This document shows positions 24,569-33,599 of a stretch of DNA of 41,969 nt, in pieces (the stretch's first letter is position 1; each line of letters opens with the position of its first letter). The DNA lies in the NCBI GenBank assembly GCA_964600225.1, contig CAZRIT010000009.1, forward strand, positions 1 through 41,969. The letters are read 5' to 3'. The notes beneath the pieces are model-generated. The model saw only the letters and a program-made list of their open reading frames with translations. It had not been told where the DNA came from and did no database searches. Source of the stretch: CAZRIT01 sp964600225. Its GTDB lineage: Bacteria; Bacillota; Clostridia; Christensenellales; CAG-138. The position numbers and the translations under genes are program-made.

Positions 24569-26388
24569 AAAAGAAACAACAGGCGCACAAAAAAATCAAC
24601 CGAAAGCTCATTGGCGAACTTTTCCATGGCTACAAGCGCCATGTGCTGTTTGGCATGCTGTTTACGACCCTTGCGGTGCTTTCCGCGTTTGCCACGCCGT
24701 TTGTCACCAGCTTTACGCTGGATTATATCATCCGCGGCACCCAACTGCTGCTGCCCGCGCCGCTGACGCGGTTTTTGGATGCCATCGGCGGGCGCGACTA
24801 CCTGCTGCACAACCTCTATATCTGCGGCCTTGCGCTGCTGGCCATTACCGTATGCAACGGGCTGTTTACCTACATGCGCCGCCGCGAGATTGCGTTTGCC
24901 GCCGAGGGCGTGACCAAGGCGCTGCGCGATCGGCTCTACCGCCACCTTGAGGACGTGCCGTACGATTACCACAAGCATGCCAACACGGGCGATCTGGTGC
25001 AGCGCTGCACTTCCGATGTGGATACCATCCGCCGCTTCATCAGCGTGCAGATGATGGAGATTGTGCGCACCATCGTGATGGTGGCCGCCGCATCGAGCGT
25101 GCTGCTGTCCATCCACAAGACGATGGCCTTGATCTCCATGATGCTCATGCCCGTGCTGCTGGTGACGTCGTTTGTCTACTTCAACCTGGTGCGCCGCAAC
25201 TTCACCGCGTCAGACGAGGCCGAGGGCCGCCTGTCCTCCACCTTGCAGGAGAACCTCACGGGCGTGCGCGTGGTGCGCGCTTTCGGCCAGCAGAAGGCGG
25301 AAATCGATAAATTCACCGCCCGCAACGCCGATTACCGCGATAAAACCTATCGCCTGATCAAGCTGCTGGCGTTCTACTGGGGCTTTTCGGACTGCGTAGG
25401 ATACCTGCAAATTGCGTTGTCGCTGTGCGCGGGCGTATACTTTGCCGTCAACTCCTCCTTTACACTGGGCAACGTCACGTTGTTTGTCACCTACACCTCC
25501 ATGCTGACATGGCCCGTGCGCCAGCTCGGCCGCATCCTGGCCGATTTGGGCAAGGCGTTTGTTTCGCTGGGTCGGCTGGACGAGATTCTCTCCGCGCCAA
25601 GCGAGCCCGAGCCCGGCAAGGCCCTGACCCCCGACCTCAACGGCGATATCGCCTTTCACCATGTTTGCTTTGGTTACGATGCCTACAACGATGTGCTGGA
25701 CGATATAGACTTTACCGCAAAGAGAGGACAGACCATCGCCATCCTCGGCTCCACGGGCTCGGGCAAAACGAGCCTGGTGCAGTTGCTGCAGCGGCTGTAC
25801 ACCTGCACCGCGGGCAGCATCACCCTTAACGGCGTCGATATCAACGATATCGAGCACGGATACCTGCGCAAAAGCATCGGCATCGTGCTGCAGGAACCGT
25901 TTTTGTACTCACGCAGCATCATCGACAACATCCGCATCGTGGAGCCAAGCGCGCCCGATGAGGCCGTATACGACGCGGCAAGCGCCGCGTGTGTGCATGA
26001 CGTGATCCGCTCCTTTGAGCAGGGCTACGATACCATCGTGGGCGAGCGCGGCGTAACGCTTTCGGGCGGGCAGCAGCAGCGCGTGGCCATTGCCAGAACC
26101 TTGATGCAAAAAGCGCCCATCCTGATATTTGACGATTCCATGAGCGCCGTGGACGCCGAAACGGACGCCGCCATCCGCCGCTCGCTCCTGTCCATCGCCA
26201 GCCACGGCATCACCTTCATCATTTCGCACCGCATCACGACGCTAAGCCGTGCGGATCTGATACTGGTGCTGGATCGGGGTAAGATTGTGCAGCGCGGCAC
26301 GCATGCGGAATTGATTGAGCAGGAAGGGCTGTATCGGCGCATCGCCGAGATTCAGGACGCCGTTGCGACGGGAGGTGAACCGATATGA
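24565..26388 (+). CDS. ABC exporter half-transporter, subunit 1 (degenerate catalytic site)
   Basis: A 607-residue type IV ABC exporter: a six-helix transmembrane domain (about 25-320) and an ATPase domain (about 340-600). Walker A is GSTGSGKTS, the signature is canonical LSGGQQQR, and Walker B reads ILIFDDSMSAVD, with Asp where the catalytic Glu should be; the H-loop is ISHRITT. This pattern (good signature, Asp after Walker B) is that of the TM287-like partner in heterodimeric exporters. It starts inside the priA stop codon and ends inside the start of the next gene, so the three are translationally coupled. Substrate unknown; multidrug or lipid-like export is usual for relatives. Confidence 0.9.
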   Translation: MKKKQQAHKKINRKLIGELFHGYKRHVLFGMLFTTLAVLSAFATPFVTSFTLDYIIRGTQLLLPAPLTRFLDAIGGRDYLLHNLYICGLALLAITVCNGLFTYMRRREIAFAAEGVTKALRDRLYRHLEDVPYDYHKHANTGDLVQRCTSDVDTIRRFISVQMMEIVRTIVMVAAASSVLLSIHKTMALISMMLMPVLLVTSFVYFNLVRRNFTASDEAEGRLSSTLQENLTGVRVVRAFGQQKAEIDKFTARNADYRDKTYRLIKLLAFYWGFSDCVGYLQIALSLCAGVYFAVNSSFTLGNVTLFVTYTSMLTWPVRQLGRILADLGKAFVSLGRLDEILSAPSEPEPGKALTPDLNGDIAFHHVCFGYDAYNDVLDDIDFTAKRGQTIAILGSTGSGKTSLVQLLQRLYTCTAGSITLNGVDINDIEHGYLRKSIGIVLQEPFLYSRSIIDNIRIVEPSAPDEAVYDAASAACVHDVIRSFEQGYDTIVGERGVTLSGGQQQRVAIARTLMQKAPILIFDDSMSAVDAETDAAIRRSLLSIASHGITFIISHRITTLSRADLILVLDRGKIVQRGTHAELIEQEGLYRRIAEIQDAVATGGEPI

Positions 26389-28229
26389 ACAGCAATGTAG
26401 AGCAGGACTTTACCGATAAAAAGATGGATCTGTCGCTTTGGAAGCGGCTGTATGCCTACGCCTTCAAAAACCGCCTGTATGTGTTTGCCGTCATGGCGGC
26501 GCTGGCGGTCGTATCCGTTATCGATGTGCTGTACCCGCTGTTTACCAGCTACGCCATCGATCACTTTATCATCCCGCGCAATACCGAAGGGCTTTCGACC
26601 TTCGCCATCCTCTATGGCGCTGCGGTGGTGCTGCAGGCAAGCTGCCTGTTTATCCACATCGCCGCCAGCGGCAAGATCGAAATGATGATGTCGTACGATA
26701 TCCGTCAGGAGGCGTTTCTAAAGCTACAAACGCTCTCCTTCTCCTTCTACGACCGTACGGCTGTGGGCTTTTTGATGGCGCGCATGGTCGGCGACGTATC
26801 CAGGCTGTCGGAACTGGTTGCATGGAGCATTGTGGACGTGCTGTGGTCGGTGCTGTATATCCTTGGCAGCATCGTGGCCATGTTCATGCTTTCGTGGAAA
26901 CTGGCGCTTGTGGTGCTGCTGGTGCTGCCGCCGCTGACGATCATCAGCATACGCCTCCAAAAGCGCATCCTCAAATACCAGCGGCAGGCGCGCAAGCAGA
27001 ATTCCCGCATCACGGGCGCGTTCAACGAGGGCATCATGGGCGCCGTCACCACAAAGACGCTGGTGCTGGAAGACCGCAACGCCGAGAGCTTTCACAGCCT
27101 GACCGCCGAGATGCGGCACATTTCTGTCAAAAGCGCGCTGGTTTCGGCCTCGTTCTTCCCCATCATCATGTCGCTCGGCGCCATCGGCACGGCGGTTGCG
27201 CTGTCGCTCGGCGGCGCGGGCGTCATTGACGGCTCGCACGCGTTCATCGGCGCCATCACAACGGGCACGCTCGTTGCGTTCATCTCCTACTCGCTGCAGT
27301 TGTTCGATCCCATTCAGCAGCTTGCGGGCATACTGGCGGAGCTGCTGTCGGCGCAGGCCTCGGCGGAGCGCGTACTGTCGCTGATCGACACGCCCTCCGA
27401 TATCGTCGATTCCCCTGAAGTCATCGAAAAGTACGGCGACATCCTGCACCCCAGGCGCGAAAACTGGGAGCCCATCCGCGGCAATATCACGTTCGATCAC
27501 GTTTCGTTTTCGTATAAAAAGGACGAGGCCGTTATAAAGGATTTCTCGCTGGATGTGCGCGCGGGGCAATCCATTGCGCTGGTTGGCGAAACAGGCGCCG
27601 GCAAGAGCACCATCATCAACCTGCTTTGCCGCTTCTATGAGCCGACCGAGGGCGAAATACGCATCGACGGGACGGATTACCGCAAGCGCTCCCAGTTATG
27701 GCTGCAATCCAACCTGGGCTATGTGCTGCAGACGCCGCACCTGTTTTCGGGCAGCATCCGCGACAACATCCGCTTCGGCCGCCCCGACGCCACGGACGAC
27801 GAGGTGCGCGCCGCAGCACAGATGGTGCACGCGGAATCGTTCATCCTGCGCCAAAGCGAAGGGTACGATACCGACGTCGGCGAGGGCGGCGCGCTGCTTT
27901 CCACGGGGCAGAAGCAGCTCATCTCCTTTGCGCGCGTCATTATGAAGGACCCGCGCATCTTCGTGCTGGACGAGGCCACCAGCTCCATCGATACCGAAAC
28001 CGAGCAGTTGATACAAAACGCCATCACCAGCGTACTCAAAAACCGCACCAGCTTCATCGTGGCGCACCGCTTATCCACCATACGCCATGCCGACCGCATA
28101 CTGGTTGTGCGCAACGGTCTGGTTGTGGAGGATGGCACGCACGAAACGCTCATGGCGCAGGGCGGTTACTATTACGATCTGTACACGCAGCAGTTCCGCG
28201 AGCAGGCCACGCTTTCCACCTGTCGATAG
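26385..28229 (+). CDS. ABC exporter half-transporter, subunit 2 (catalytic partner)
   Basis: A 614-residue partner of the preceding gene with the same layout: six membrane helices (about 30-320) and an ATPase domain (about 355-600). Walker A is GETGAGKST, and Walker B is complete with the catalytic Glu (IFVLDEATSS), while the signature deviates (LSTGQKQL instead of LSGGQ). The two subunits thus complement each other: one canonical ATP site made of this Walker set and the partner's signature, and one degenerate site. It is the last gene of the plus-strand run and faces the acyltransferase gene 43 bases away. Confidence 0.9.
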   Translation: MNSNVEQDFTDKKMDLSLWKRLYAYAFKNRLYVFAVMAALAVVSVIDVLYPLFTSYAIDHFIIPRNTEGLSTFAILYGAAVVLQASCLFIHIAASGKIEMMMSYDIRQEAFLKLQTLSFSFYDRTAVGFLMARMVGDVSRLSELVAWSIVDVLWSVLYILGSIVAMFMLSWKLALVVLLVLPPLTIISIRLQKRILKYQRQARKQNSRITGAFNEGIMGAVTTKTLVLEDRNAESFHSLTAEMRHISVKSALVSASFFPIIMSLGAIGTAVALSLGGAGVIDGSHAFIGAITTGTLVAFISYSLQLFDPIQQLAGILAELLSAQASAERVLSLIDTPSDIVDSPEVIEKYGDILHPRRENWEPIRGNITFDHVSFSYKKDEAVIKDFSLDVRAGQSIALVGETGAGKSTIINLLCRFYEPTEGEIRIDGTDYRKRSQLWLQSNLGYVLQTPHLFSGSIRDNIRFGRPDATDDEVRAAAQMVHAESFILRQSEGYDTDVGEGGALLSTGQKQLISFARVIMKDPRIFVLDEATSSIDTETEQLIQNAITSVLKNRTSFIVAHRLSTIRHADRILVVRNGLVVEDGTHETLMAQGGYYYDLYTQQFREQATLSTCR

Positions 28230-28272
28230 GCGCACCATGCGCGCCGCCATGCCTTTCCCCCGATTGATTCGC

Positions 28273-29358
28273 TTATTTTGCGGGCGGTATCGCGGACGGC
28301 GTTTTGCTTCCGCGAATTCCAAGCACAAGATACCGCGCAATCGGTATGCGCCTGATCGCCTCGTACGCAATCACCGTCACCGCAATTTCCGTGACCAGTG
28401 CGATGGCATAATTCCAAACGGGCGGCAAATCGAAGTAAACGTGCAGGACATAGCAGGCAACGATCAAAACGGGATAATGCAGGATGTATAACCCGTAGCA
28501 CGACTTTGTCATGTATGCGGAAAACGCCGTTGCCCGATTGCAATACGTTTGAAAACACCCGATAATGGCCAGCACGGCAAGCCAAAGGTACAGGTTTGTA
28601 ATCACGCTTTTTAAGCACGCGGGCGCTGTGTAATCGCTGCCGTAAAAGCGCAGCATATAGGAAACGGCGCATGCCGCGGCGGCACACAGCAGCGGGATGC
28701 TGTTTTTCTTAAGGGCGTCCTGCACTTTGTCGTGGGAAAGCACATAGTAACCAATCAGAAACGACACAAAATAGATGCCGAAGCGGTACATGGTCAAAAC
28801 GGGCATGTTCAACACCTGCGCCGCGCCGAAAATCACGATAGAAAGCAGCAGGATCGGCAGATTCGCTTTTTCGCACAGCGTCCACACCTTGTCGGTCTTG
28901 TCCGCGTTTTTGAGCAGCACAAGCAAACAGGAAAACACAAACAGCAATTGAACAAACCACAGCGGGCCGATGCCGCTCACTGCGGAAATCGGGTAGATCA
29001 TGGCTTTCGGCATGTATGCCAGCCCGCCGCCTATTTTGATGTTCAAATACCCTGTGATCCAATGGATTACGAACAGCCCCAGCGTGGAGGGAACCAGCAG
29101 CTTGACGGCGCGCTCCCTAATAAATTGCCTGCCTGTGCGCTTTTGCAGCGCATACCTTGCGCTCATGCCCGCTACGACAAACAGCAGCACCATAAACCAC
29201 GGGTATACGATGCAAGCAAACGCATCGAACACGGCAATGCTCTCGGCGTTTGGTATGCCGCCAAGCACGCCGACGCCGTTGAACATGTAGCACACATGAT
29301 ATATAAGCACCAGTAGCACGGTCGCCCATCGGATGTTATCCAGATAAATCTTTCTCAA
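28273..29358 (-). CDS. Membrane acyltransferase, acyltransferase-3 family
   Basis: A 361-residue polytopic protein with about ten hydrophobic helices. The first reads MRKIYLDNIRWATVLLVLIY and is followed at once by His21, the family's conserved active-site His (here IYHVCYMF). R37-type basic residues follow in AGMSARYALQKRTGR. Such proteins transfer acyl groups (acetyl, succinyl and others) to surface polysaccharides, peptidoglycan or small molecules. The start TTG overlaps the stop of the AbrB-like gene and has GGAGAGGGTGA upstream, so the two are coupled. The tail is short and cytosolic (GIRGSKTPSAIPPAK). Confidence 0.88.
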   Translation of the reverse strand: MRKIYLDNIRWATVLLVLIYHVCYMFNGVGVLGGIPNAESIAVFDAFACIVYPWFMVLLFVVAGMSARYALQKRTGRQFIRERAVKLLVPSTLGLFVIHWITGYLNIKIGGGLAYMPKAMIYPISAVSGIGPLWFVQLLFVFSCLLVLLKNADKTDKVWTLCEKANLPILLLSIVIFGAAQVLNMPVLTMYRFGIYFVSFLIGYYVLSHDKVQDALKKNSIPLLCAAAACAVSYMLRFYGSDYTAPACLKSVITNLYLWLAVLAIIGCFQTYCNRATAFSAYMTKSCYGLYILHYPVLIVACYVLHVYFDLPPVWNYAIALVTEIAVTVIAYEAIRRIPIARYLVLGIRGSKTPSAIPPAK

Positions 29359-29591
29359 TTCTGTTCACCCTCTCCGCTGTCGGCGTTCGTTTCAAAGACA
29401 GCCAGCGCAAATTGGGCAAACGCGCTTTTGGGCGGGATGGCCATGCCCTTGCTTTCATCCCCCAATATGACCAGCGTATCACCCGCGTGGATGTCAAACA
29501 CATCCCGCGCCTGTTTGGGGATGACGATTTGCCCCTTTTCCCCCACCGTAACGGTCCATGCGTATTTTCCCTTTGGTTTTTTCACGATCAT
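29355..29591 (-). CDS. AbrB/SpoVT-like DNA-binding protein
   Basis: A 78-residue transition-state-regulator-type protein. Residues about 10-50 form the swapped-hairpin AbrB domain: WTVTVGEKGQIVIPKQARD followed by FDIHAGDTLVILGD. Such proteins bind DNA as dimers or tetramers; some act as antitoxins, but the gene partner here is an acyltransferase. It has a strong promoter and is translationally coupled to the acyltransferase, so it may control expression of that enzyme or itself. Confidence 0.9.
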   Translation of the reverse strand: MIVKKPKGKYAWTVTVGEKGQIVIPKQARDVFDIHAGDTLVILGDESKGMAIPPKSAFAQFALAVFETNADSGEGEQN

Positions 29592-29625
29592 CCGCGCCTT
29601 TCAATAAGTATGATTTGTATAACAT

Positions 29626-29654
29626 ATTATACTCAACAGAGGCAGAAAAGTCAA
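29626..29654 (-). promoter_or_regulatory. Promoter of the AbrB-like/acyltransferase operon
   Basis: Minus strand TTGACT (29654-29649), 17 bases, TATAAT (29631-29626). The -10 box is perfect. About 35 bases lie between it and ATG 29591. Confidence 0.8.
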
Positions 29655-29687
29655 AGCAAATCAGCATTCACGGAGTCCGTACGCAAA

Positions 29688-29714
29688 GAGCGACGTGCAC
29701 ACAGCCCGTCGCTC
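29688..29714 (-). terminator. Stem-loop after the XRE/LiaF-like gene
   Basis: GAGCGACG (29688-29695) and CGTCGCTC (29707-29714) form an eight-pair stem with an 11-base loop. On the minus strand only three Ts follow, so termination may be partial. It lies just before the AbrB-like promoter region. Confidence 0.5.
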
Positions 29715-29736
29715 CGGATTTGTTTGTTATTTGTGA

Positions 29737-30750
29737 TCAGCAGTAGCGAATCTCCATACTGCCAAACGATACGTCGCCGTCGACGCGAAGCGTTTCCACA
29801 GCGTCCGCAGCCGCCTCGCCATGCACATTGATGGCGCCGAACGCTTTGTCGGATTCCAGTTGTATGCGGATATGCTTGGGCAGCACCAATTCAAAGGTGC
29901 CAAATGAAACATCCGCTTCCAGCTTGGCGCCCGCGCTGACGCGCTTGACGCCCGTTAAATCCAGCACAGCCTTGCCAAAGCTTGTATCGACATCGCCGCC
30001 GCAGAGCACATCCGCGGTCACCTTGCGGCGATCCTCGGCAAACGCGCACTCAAGACGCACGAACCCGCTGCTTTCATTGTATTCAGAGACGGTTTTGTGT
30101 TCCCCGTCGCCGTAGTAGCGGCGATAATCCCTCTTTTTGGGCCACAGTTTGTCGATTACGATATTGACGCCAAACAACACAATGAACGTCGGCCAGATAA
30201 TGCTCCAGGAGGGTTCATAGCTGACGGCCCCCATGTTATACAGCAGATAGTGCAGGCCAAGCACCGCAATTCCCAACGCAACGAGCGATCGGTCGTTGAT
30301 CAGCCACGATACGCCCAGCCCCAGCAGCACCGCGGGCCAAACGATCTGCCAGATGGAATCGGCCGCGCCATGCGGCAGGATATTGGTGCGTGTGAGCAGG
30401 AATGCCAGCCCCAGCAGGATGACCATGATGCCAAAGCCGATGCCGCTGCGTTTGTTTCCTTCATATGTCACCTTGAAGCCGCCGCTGCCCGCCGCCTGCT
30501 CTCGGCTGTTGGGCGTATCCACCACGATCACCCTTGGCTCGACGGGCTTCACCCCCAGCAACTCGTCCGTCGTGGTGCCCAGTACCTCCGACAGCTTTGG
30601 TAATACTGAAATATCGGGGCACGACACGTCGTTCTCCCATTTGCTGATCGCCTGCGCCGAGATATTCAGCATCTCCGCCAGCTGCTCCTGCGTCAACCCC
30701 TTCTCCTTGCGCAGTGACATAATGCGCTTCCCCATGCTTTGCGTTTCCAT
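29737..30750 (-). CDS. XRE-type HTH regulator fused to four membrane helices and a LiaF-like domain
   Basis: A 337-residue protein with an unusual layout. Residues 7-62 are an XRE/Cro helix-turn-helix (GKRIMSLRKEKGLTQEQLAE, AISKWEN). Residues about 102-120, 133-151, 154-171 and 181-199 are four membrane helices. Residues 220-337 resemble the LiaF C-terminal (DUF2154, toast-rack-like) domain with repeated VSFG-type strands (DTSFGKAVLDL, DVSFGTFEL, AFGAINVHG, DVSFGSMEI). An even helix number puts the C-terminal domain on the cytosolic side with the HTH, if prediction by eye is right. It could be a membrane-bound sensor of envelope stress. GAGAGGAG lies seven bases before ATG 30750, and a dyad sits in its own promoter. 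Confidence 0.85.
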   Translation of the reverse strand: METQSMGKRIMSLRKEKGLTQEQLAEMLNISAQAISKWENDVSCPDISVLPKLSEVLGTTTDELLGVKPVEPRVIVVDTPNSREQAAGSGGFKVTYEGNKRSGIGFGIMVILLGLAFLLTRTNILPHGAADSIWQIVWPAVLLGLGVSWLINDRSLVALGIAVLGLHYLLYNMGAVSYEPSWSIIWPTFIVLFGVNIVIDKLWPKKRDYRRYYGDGEHKTVSEYNESSGFVRLECAFAEDRRKVTADVLCGGDVDTSFGKAVLDLTGVKRVSAGAKLEADVSFGTFELVLPKHIRIQLESDKAFGAINVHGEAAADAVETLRVDGDVSFGSMEIRYC

Positions 30751-30777
30751 AACGTTGCTCCTCTCTTTGATGCGTTC

Positions 30778-30806
30778 ATTATGCTATAAACCGACGGTTG
30801 AGTCCA
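30778..30806 (-). promoter_or_regulatory. Promoter of the XRE/LiaF-like gene
   Basis: Minus strand TGGACT (30806-30801), 17 bases, CATAAT (30783-30778). The spacer holds the palindrome at 30789-30799. Confidence 0.6.
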
Positions 30807-30812
30807 TAACCG
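30789..30812. promoter_or_regulatory. Operator-like AACCG/CGGTT half-sites in the XRE promoter
   Basis: AACCGACGGTT (30789-30799) is palindromic about its central base, and another AACCG follows at 30808-30812, giving CGGTT-N8-AACCG. The first lies between the -35 and -10 boxes, which is ideal for repression by the XRE protein itself (inferred). Confidence 0.5.
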
Positions 30813-30874
30813 CACATTTTGATTCGTGATTTTTGCACAACTTGCGGTTGGAACGGCCTCAACCATAGCTTTTC

Positions 30875-30903
30875 TTTACAGATTTCGCGGAATCGGATAG
30901 AAT
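30875..30903 (+). promoter_or_regulatory. Promoter of the def-fmt-rsmB operon
   Basis: TTTACA (30875-30880), 17 bases, TAGAAT (30898-30903), five of six matches each. The leader to ATG 30929 is about 20 bases and holds CAGGAGGTAG. It is divergent from the XRE gene. Confidence 0.75.
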
Positions 30904-30928
30904 AGAGGTATCCTGCAGGAGGTAGCAA

Positions 30929-31405
30929 ATGGCATTACGAACCATCCGCAAAGATCAAGATCCCGCGCTTTATAAAAAGTGCCGCCCCGTTGACCGTTTT
31001 GATGAAAAGCTTTCGGAGCTGGTCGACGATATGTTTGAAACCATGTACGATGCCGAGGGCGTCGGCCTCGCCGCGCCACAGGTGGGAATCCTCCGCCGGG
31101 TCGTCGTCATCGATACGGGCGAGGAGCCCATAGAGCTCATCAATCCTGAAATCATCGCGTCCGATGGCTGCTATGGCGCATACGAGGGCTGCCTGTCATT
31201 TCCCGGGAAATCGGGCTATGTGGAACGCGCGGAGCACGTCACCGTGCGCGCCGCCGACCGCTACGGCCATGTGCGCGATGTCACGGGCGAGTTGCTGCTT
31301 GCGCGCGCCATACAGCATGAACTGGATCACCTCAACGGCCTGGTGTACCTGCGCCTTGTGACTGATCCACCCGAGGGCTTTGAGCAGGAAGAAGACGATG
31401 CATGA
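30929..31405 (+). CDS. def: Peptide deformylase
   Basis: A 158-residue metallo-enzyme that removes the formyl group from new proteins. The three family motifs are complete: GVGLAAPQVG (44-53), EGCLS with metal ligand Cys88, and QHELDHLNG with ligands His130 and His134 and catalytic Glu131. AGGAGG lies seven bases before ATG 30929. Its stop overlaps the fmt start, so removal and addition of the formyl group are made from the same message. Confidence 0.96.
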   Translation: MALRTIRKDQDPALYKKCRPVDRFDEKLSELVDDMFETMYDAEGVGLAAPQVGILRRVVVIDTGEEPIELINPEIIASDGCYGAYEGCLSFPGKSGYVERAEHVTVRAADRYGHVRDVTGELLLARAIQHELDHLNGLVYLRLVTDPPEGFEQEEDDA

Positions 31406-32328
31406 AGATTGCCTTTCTGGGAACGCCAACGTTCGCCCTCCCCTCCCTTCAAATGCTTTTGGAGCAGGGGCATGCGCTGCATGTGTTTACGCAGCCCGAC
31501 CGCCCCGTCGGCCGCCACAAAACCCTGACCCCGCCGCCCGTCAAGGCGTTTGCCACGGAGCACCAAATCCCCGTATCGCAGTTTGAGCGCATCCGCAGCG
31601 CCGAGGGCCTGGCAGCGCTAAGCGCATTTGCGCCCGATTTGATGGTGACGGCCGCGTTCGGGCAGCTATTGAGCGCGGAGAACCTGGCCGTGCCTAAGCT
31701 TGGCTGCATCAACGTGCATGGGTCGCTGCTGCCCAAATACCGCGGCGCAGCCCCCATCCAGTGGGCCGTCGTCAACGGGGAACGGGAAACGGGCGTTACC
31801 ACCATGATGACCGATATCGGCATGGACACGGGCGATATTCTGCTGTGTGACCGCACCCCCATCGGTGAAAACGAAACCGCAGGCGAGTTGTACGACCGCC
31901 TGTCCGTGCTTGGCGCGGCCACATTGGCCCGCACGCTGGACGCCTTGCAGCGCGGCACTTTGCAGCGTATCCCGCAAAACGAGGCCGAGGCCACCACCTG
32001 CCCCATGCTCAAAAAGGAGCACGGCAAATTGAATTTTTCCGATACCGCGCAAAGCATCCACGACCGCGTGCGCGGCCTGAATCCCTGGCCCTGCGCCTAC
32101 GCCACGCTGGACGGCGCAGCCGTAAAGATCCTGCGCACGCAGCAGGTACAGGGAGATTTCCCGTCCCGTCCGACGGGCGCATGCTTTGGAGAAAGCAAAA
32201 CGGGCCTGTATGTGCAATGCGGCGATCGACCGCTGGAAATCCTTTCCTTGCAGCTATCGGGCGGCGGCCGCATGGACGGCAAAACGTTTCTGCGCGGGCA
32301 CGATATCGCAGGGAAAACGCTGCAATGA
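31402..32328 (+). CDS. fmt: Methionyl-tRNA formyltransferase
   Basis: A 308-residue enzyme formylating Met-tRNA(fMet) with 10-formyltetrahydrofolate. MKIAFLGTPTFALPSL is the usual start; the catalytic block HGSLLPKYRGAAPIQWA and the following IGMDTGDILL are conserved, and the C-terminal tRNA-binding domain begins near 205 (VRGLNPWPCAYATLDG). It overlaps def by four bases and rsmB by four. Confidence 0.96.
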   Translation: MKIAFLGTPTFALPSLQMLLEQGHALHVFTQPDRPVGRHKTLTPPPVKAFATEHQIPVSQFERIRSAEGLAALSAFAPDLMVTAAFGQLLSAENLAVPKLGCINVHGSLLPKYRGAAPIQWAVVNGERETGVTTMMTDIGMDTGDILLCDRTPIGENETAGELYDRLSVLGAATLARTLDALQRGTLQRIPQNEAEATTCPMLKKEHGKLNFSDTAQSIHDRVRGLNPWPCAYATLDGAAVKILRTQQVQGDFPSRPTGACFGESKTGLYVQCGDRPLEILSLQLSGGGRMDGKTFLRGHDIAGKTLQ

Positions 32329-33599
32329 GCATGCGTTTGGAAGCGCTCAAGGCGCTCAGGGACATCACCGATCACGGCGCATACGCCAACCTGCGCATCA
32401 AGGCGCTTTCCGATACATTGGACGAGCGCGATTGCAAGCATGCCACCGCGCTCATCTATACTGCGCTGGATCATCTGCTGTATCTGGATTATTTGCTTTC
32501 CTATTATGTACACAGCCGCATGCAGCCTGTGCTGCGCGCCATACTGCGCTTGGGCGTCTGCGAGTTGCTGTTCATGGAGACCGCGCCGCATGCGGCCGTA
32601 TCCGAATACGTCGCTTTGACGCGCAGAGTCGGCAAGTCCGCACAGAGCGGCTTTGTCAATGCGGTACTAAGGAACGTTGACCGCGCGCGCGATACCCTGC
32701 CGCCGCTGCCGAACACGCCGATCGAGCGCCTTTCCATCCAATACAGCTACCCTAAGTGGCTTGTGACGGAATGGGTGCGTCAGTATGGCGAAGCGTTCAC
32801 CGAGAGCATGCTCTCCTGCCCGAGCGCCCCCATGGAGGTGCGCGCGCAATACCCGTATGCAACGGAAGCGCTTTTGTCGGCGCTGCCTGCCGATACCGAA
32901 GTCGGCGCGCTTGACAGCAACTGCCTCATCCTTCGACAGGCCGTGAACGTGCCCAAAATGCAGCCGTTTCTCGACGGGCACATGACCGTGCAGAGCCAGA
33001 GCGCCATGCTGGTGTGCCGCGCGCTGGGCGACTGCTGCGGCAAGCGCGTGCTGGACCTGTGCGCGGCCCCGGGCGGAAAGAGCGCCTATATTGCGTCGCT
33101 GGCCGAAAACGATGTGCAGCTCAACTGCTGCGATGTGCACGATCACCGTGTGGAGTTGATGCAAAAAACGCTGCAGCGCCTGCATGTTACGGCCGATTGC
33201 CGTGTGATGGATGGCACAGCGCCCGACGCCGCCATGCTCGATGCGTTTGACGCGGTGCTGCTGGATGCGCCGTGCAGCGGGCTGGGTCTCACGCACGACA
33301 AGCCCGATATCCGCTACACCAAAAGCCCCGCCGATATCGCGTCGCTTGCGGCGCTTCAATGTCGTCTGCTGGAGGCCGCCGCGCGCTGCGTACGGGTTGG
33401 CGGGGTGCTGGTATACGCCACCTGCACCATTTCCGCATGTGAAAACGAGGAGCAGGTGCAGGCGTTTCTCGGCGCGCACGGCAATTTCCGTTTGGATACG
33501 ATCCCTGTCAACCTGCCAAACGACGGCACGCTGCAGCTATTCCCGCATATACACCATGCGGACGGGTTCTTTCTTGCGAGGATGATTCGATGTTCTTGA
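32325..33599 (+). CDS. rsmB: 16S rRNA cytosine-C5 methyltransferase RsmB
   Basis: A 424-residue SAM-dependent enzyme that makes m5C967 (E. coli numbering) in 16S rRNA. Residues 1-130 are a NusB-like domain (ALIYTALDHLLYLDYLL). Residues 170-424 are the methyltransferase: SAM motif VLDLCAAPGGKSAYIA, motif IV DAPCSGLGLTHDKPDIRY with one conserved Cys, and motif VI ATCTISACENEEQV with the catalytic Cys. I chose ATG 32325, which overlaps the fmt stop; longer readings upstream run through fmt. It overlaps rlmN by ten bases. Confidence 0.94.
   Translation: MSMRLEALKALRDITDHGAYANLRIKALSDTLDERDCKHATALIYTALDHLLYLDYLLSYYVHSRMQPVLRAILRLGVCELLFMETAPHAAVSEYVALTRRVGKSAQSGFVNAVLRNVDRARDTLPPLPNTPIERLSIQYSYPKWLVTEWVRQYGEAFTESMLSCPSAPMEVRAQYPYATEALLSALPADTEVGALDSNCLILRQAVNVPKMQPFLDGHMTVQSQSAMLVCRALGDCCGKRVLDLCAAPGGKSAYIASLAENDVQLNCCDVHDHRVELMQKTLQRLHVTADCRVMDGTAPDAAMLDAFDAVLLDAPCSGLGLTHDKPDIRYTKSPADIASLAALQCRLLEAAARCVRVGGVLVYATCTISACENEEQVQAFLGAHGNFRLDTIPVNLPNDGTLQLFPHIHHADGFFLARMIRCS

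Noticed and set aside
28230..28272. GGCGC/GCGCC hairpin between the ABC and acyltransferase genes
   Set aside because: The stem has only five pairs and no T-run on either side, so I do not call it a terminator.
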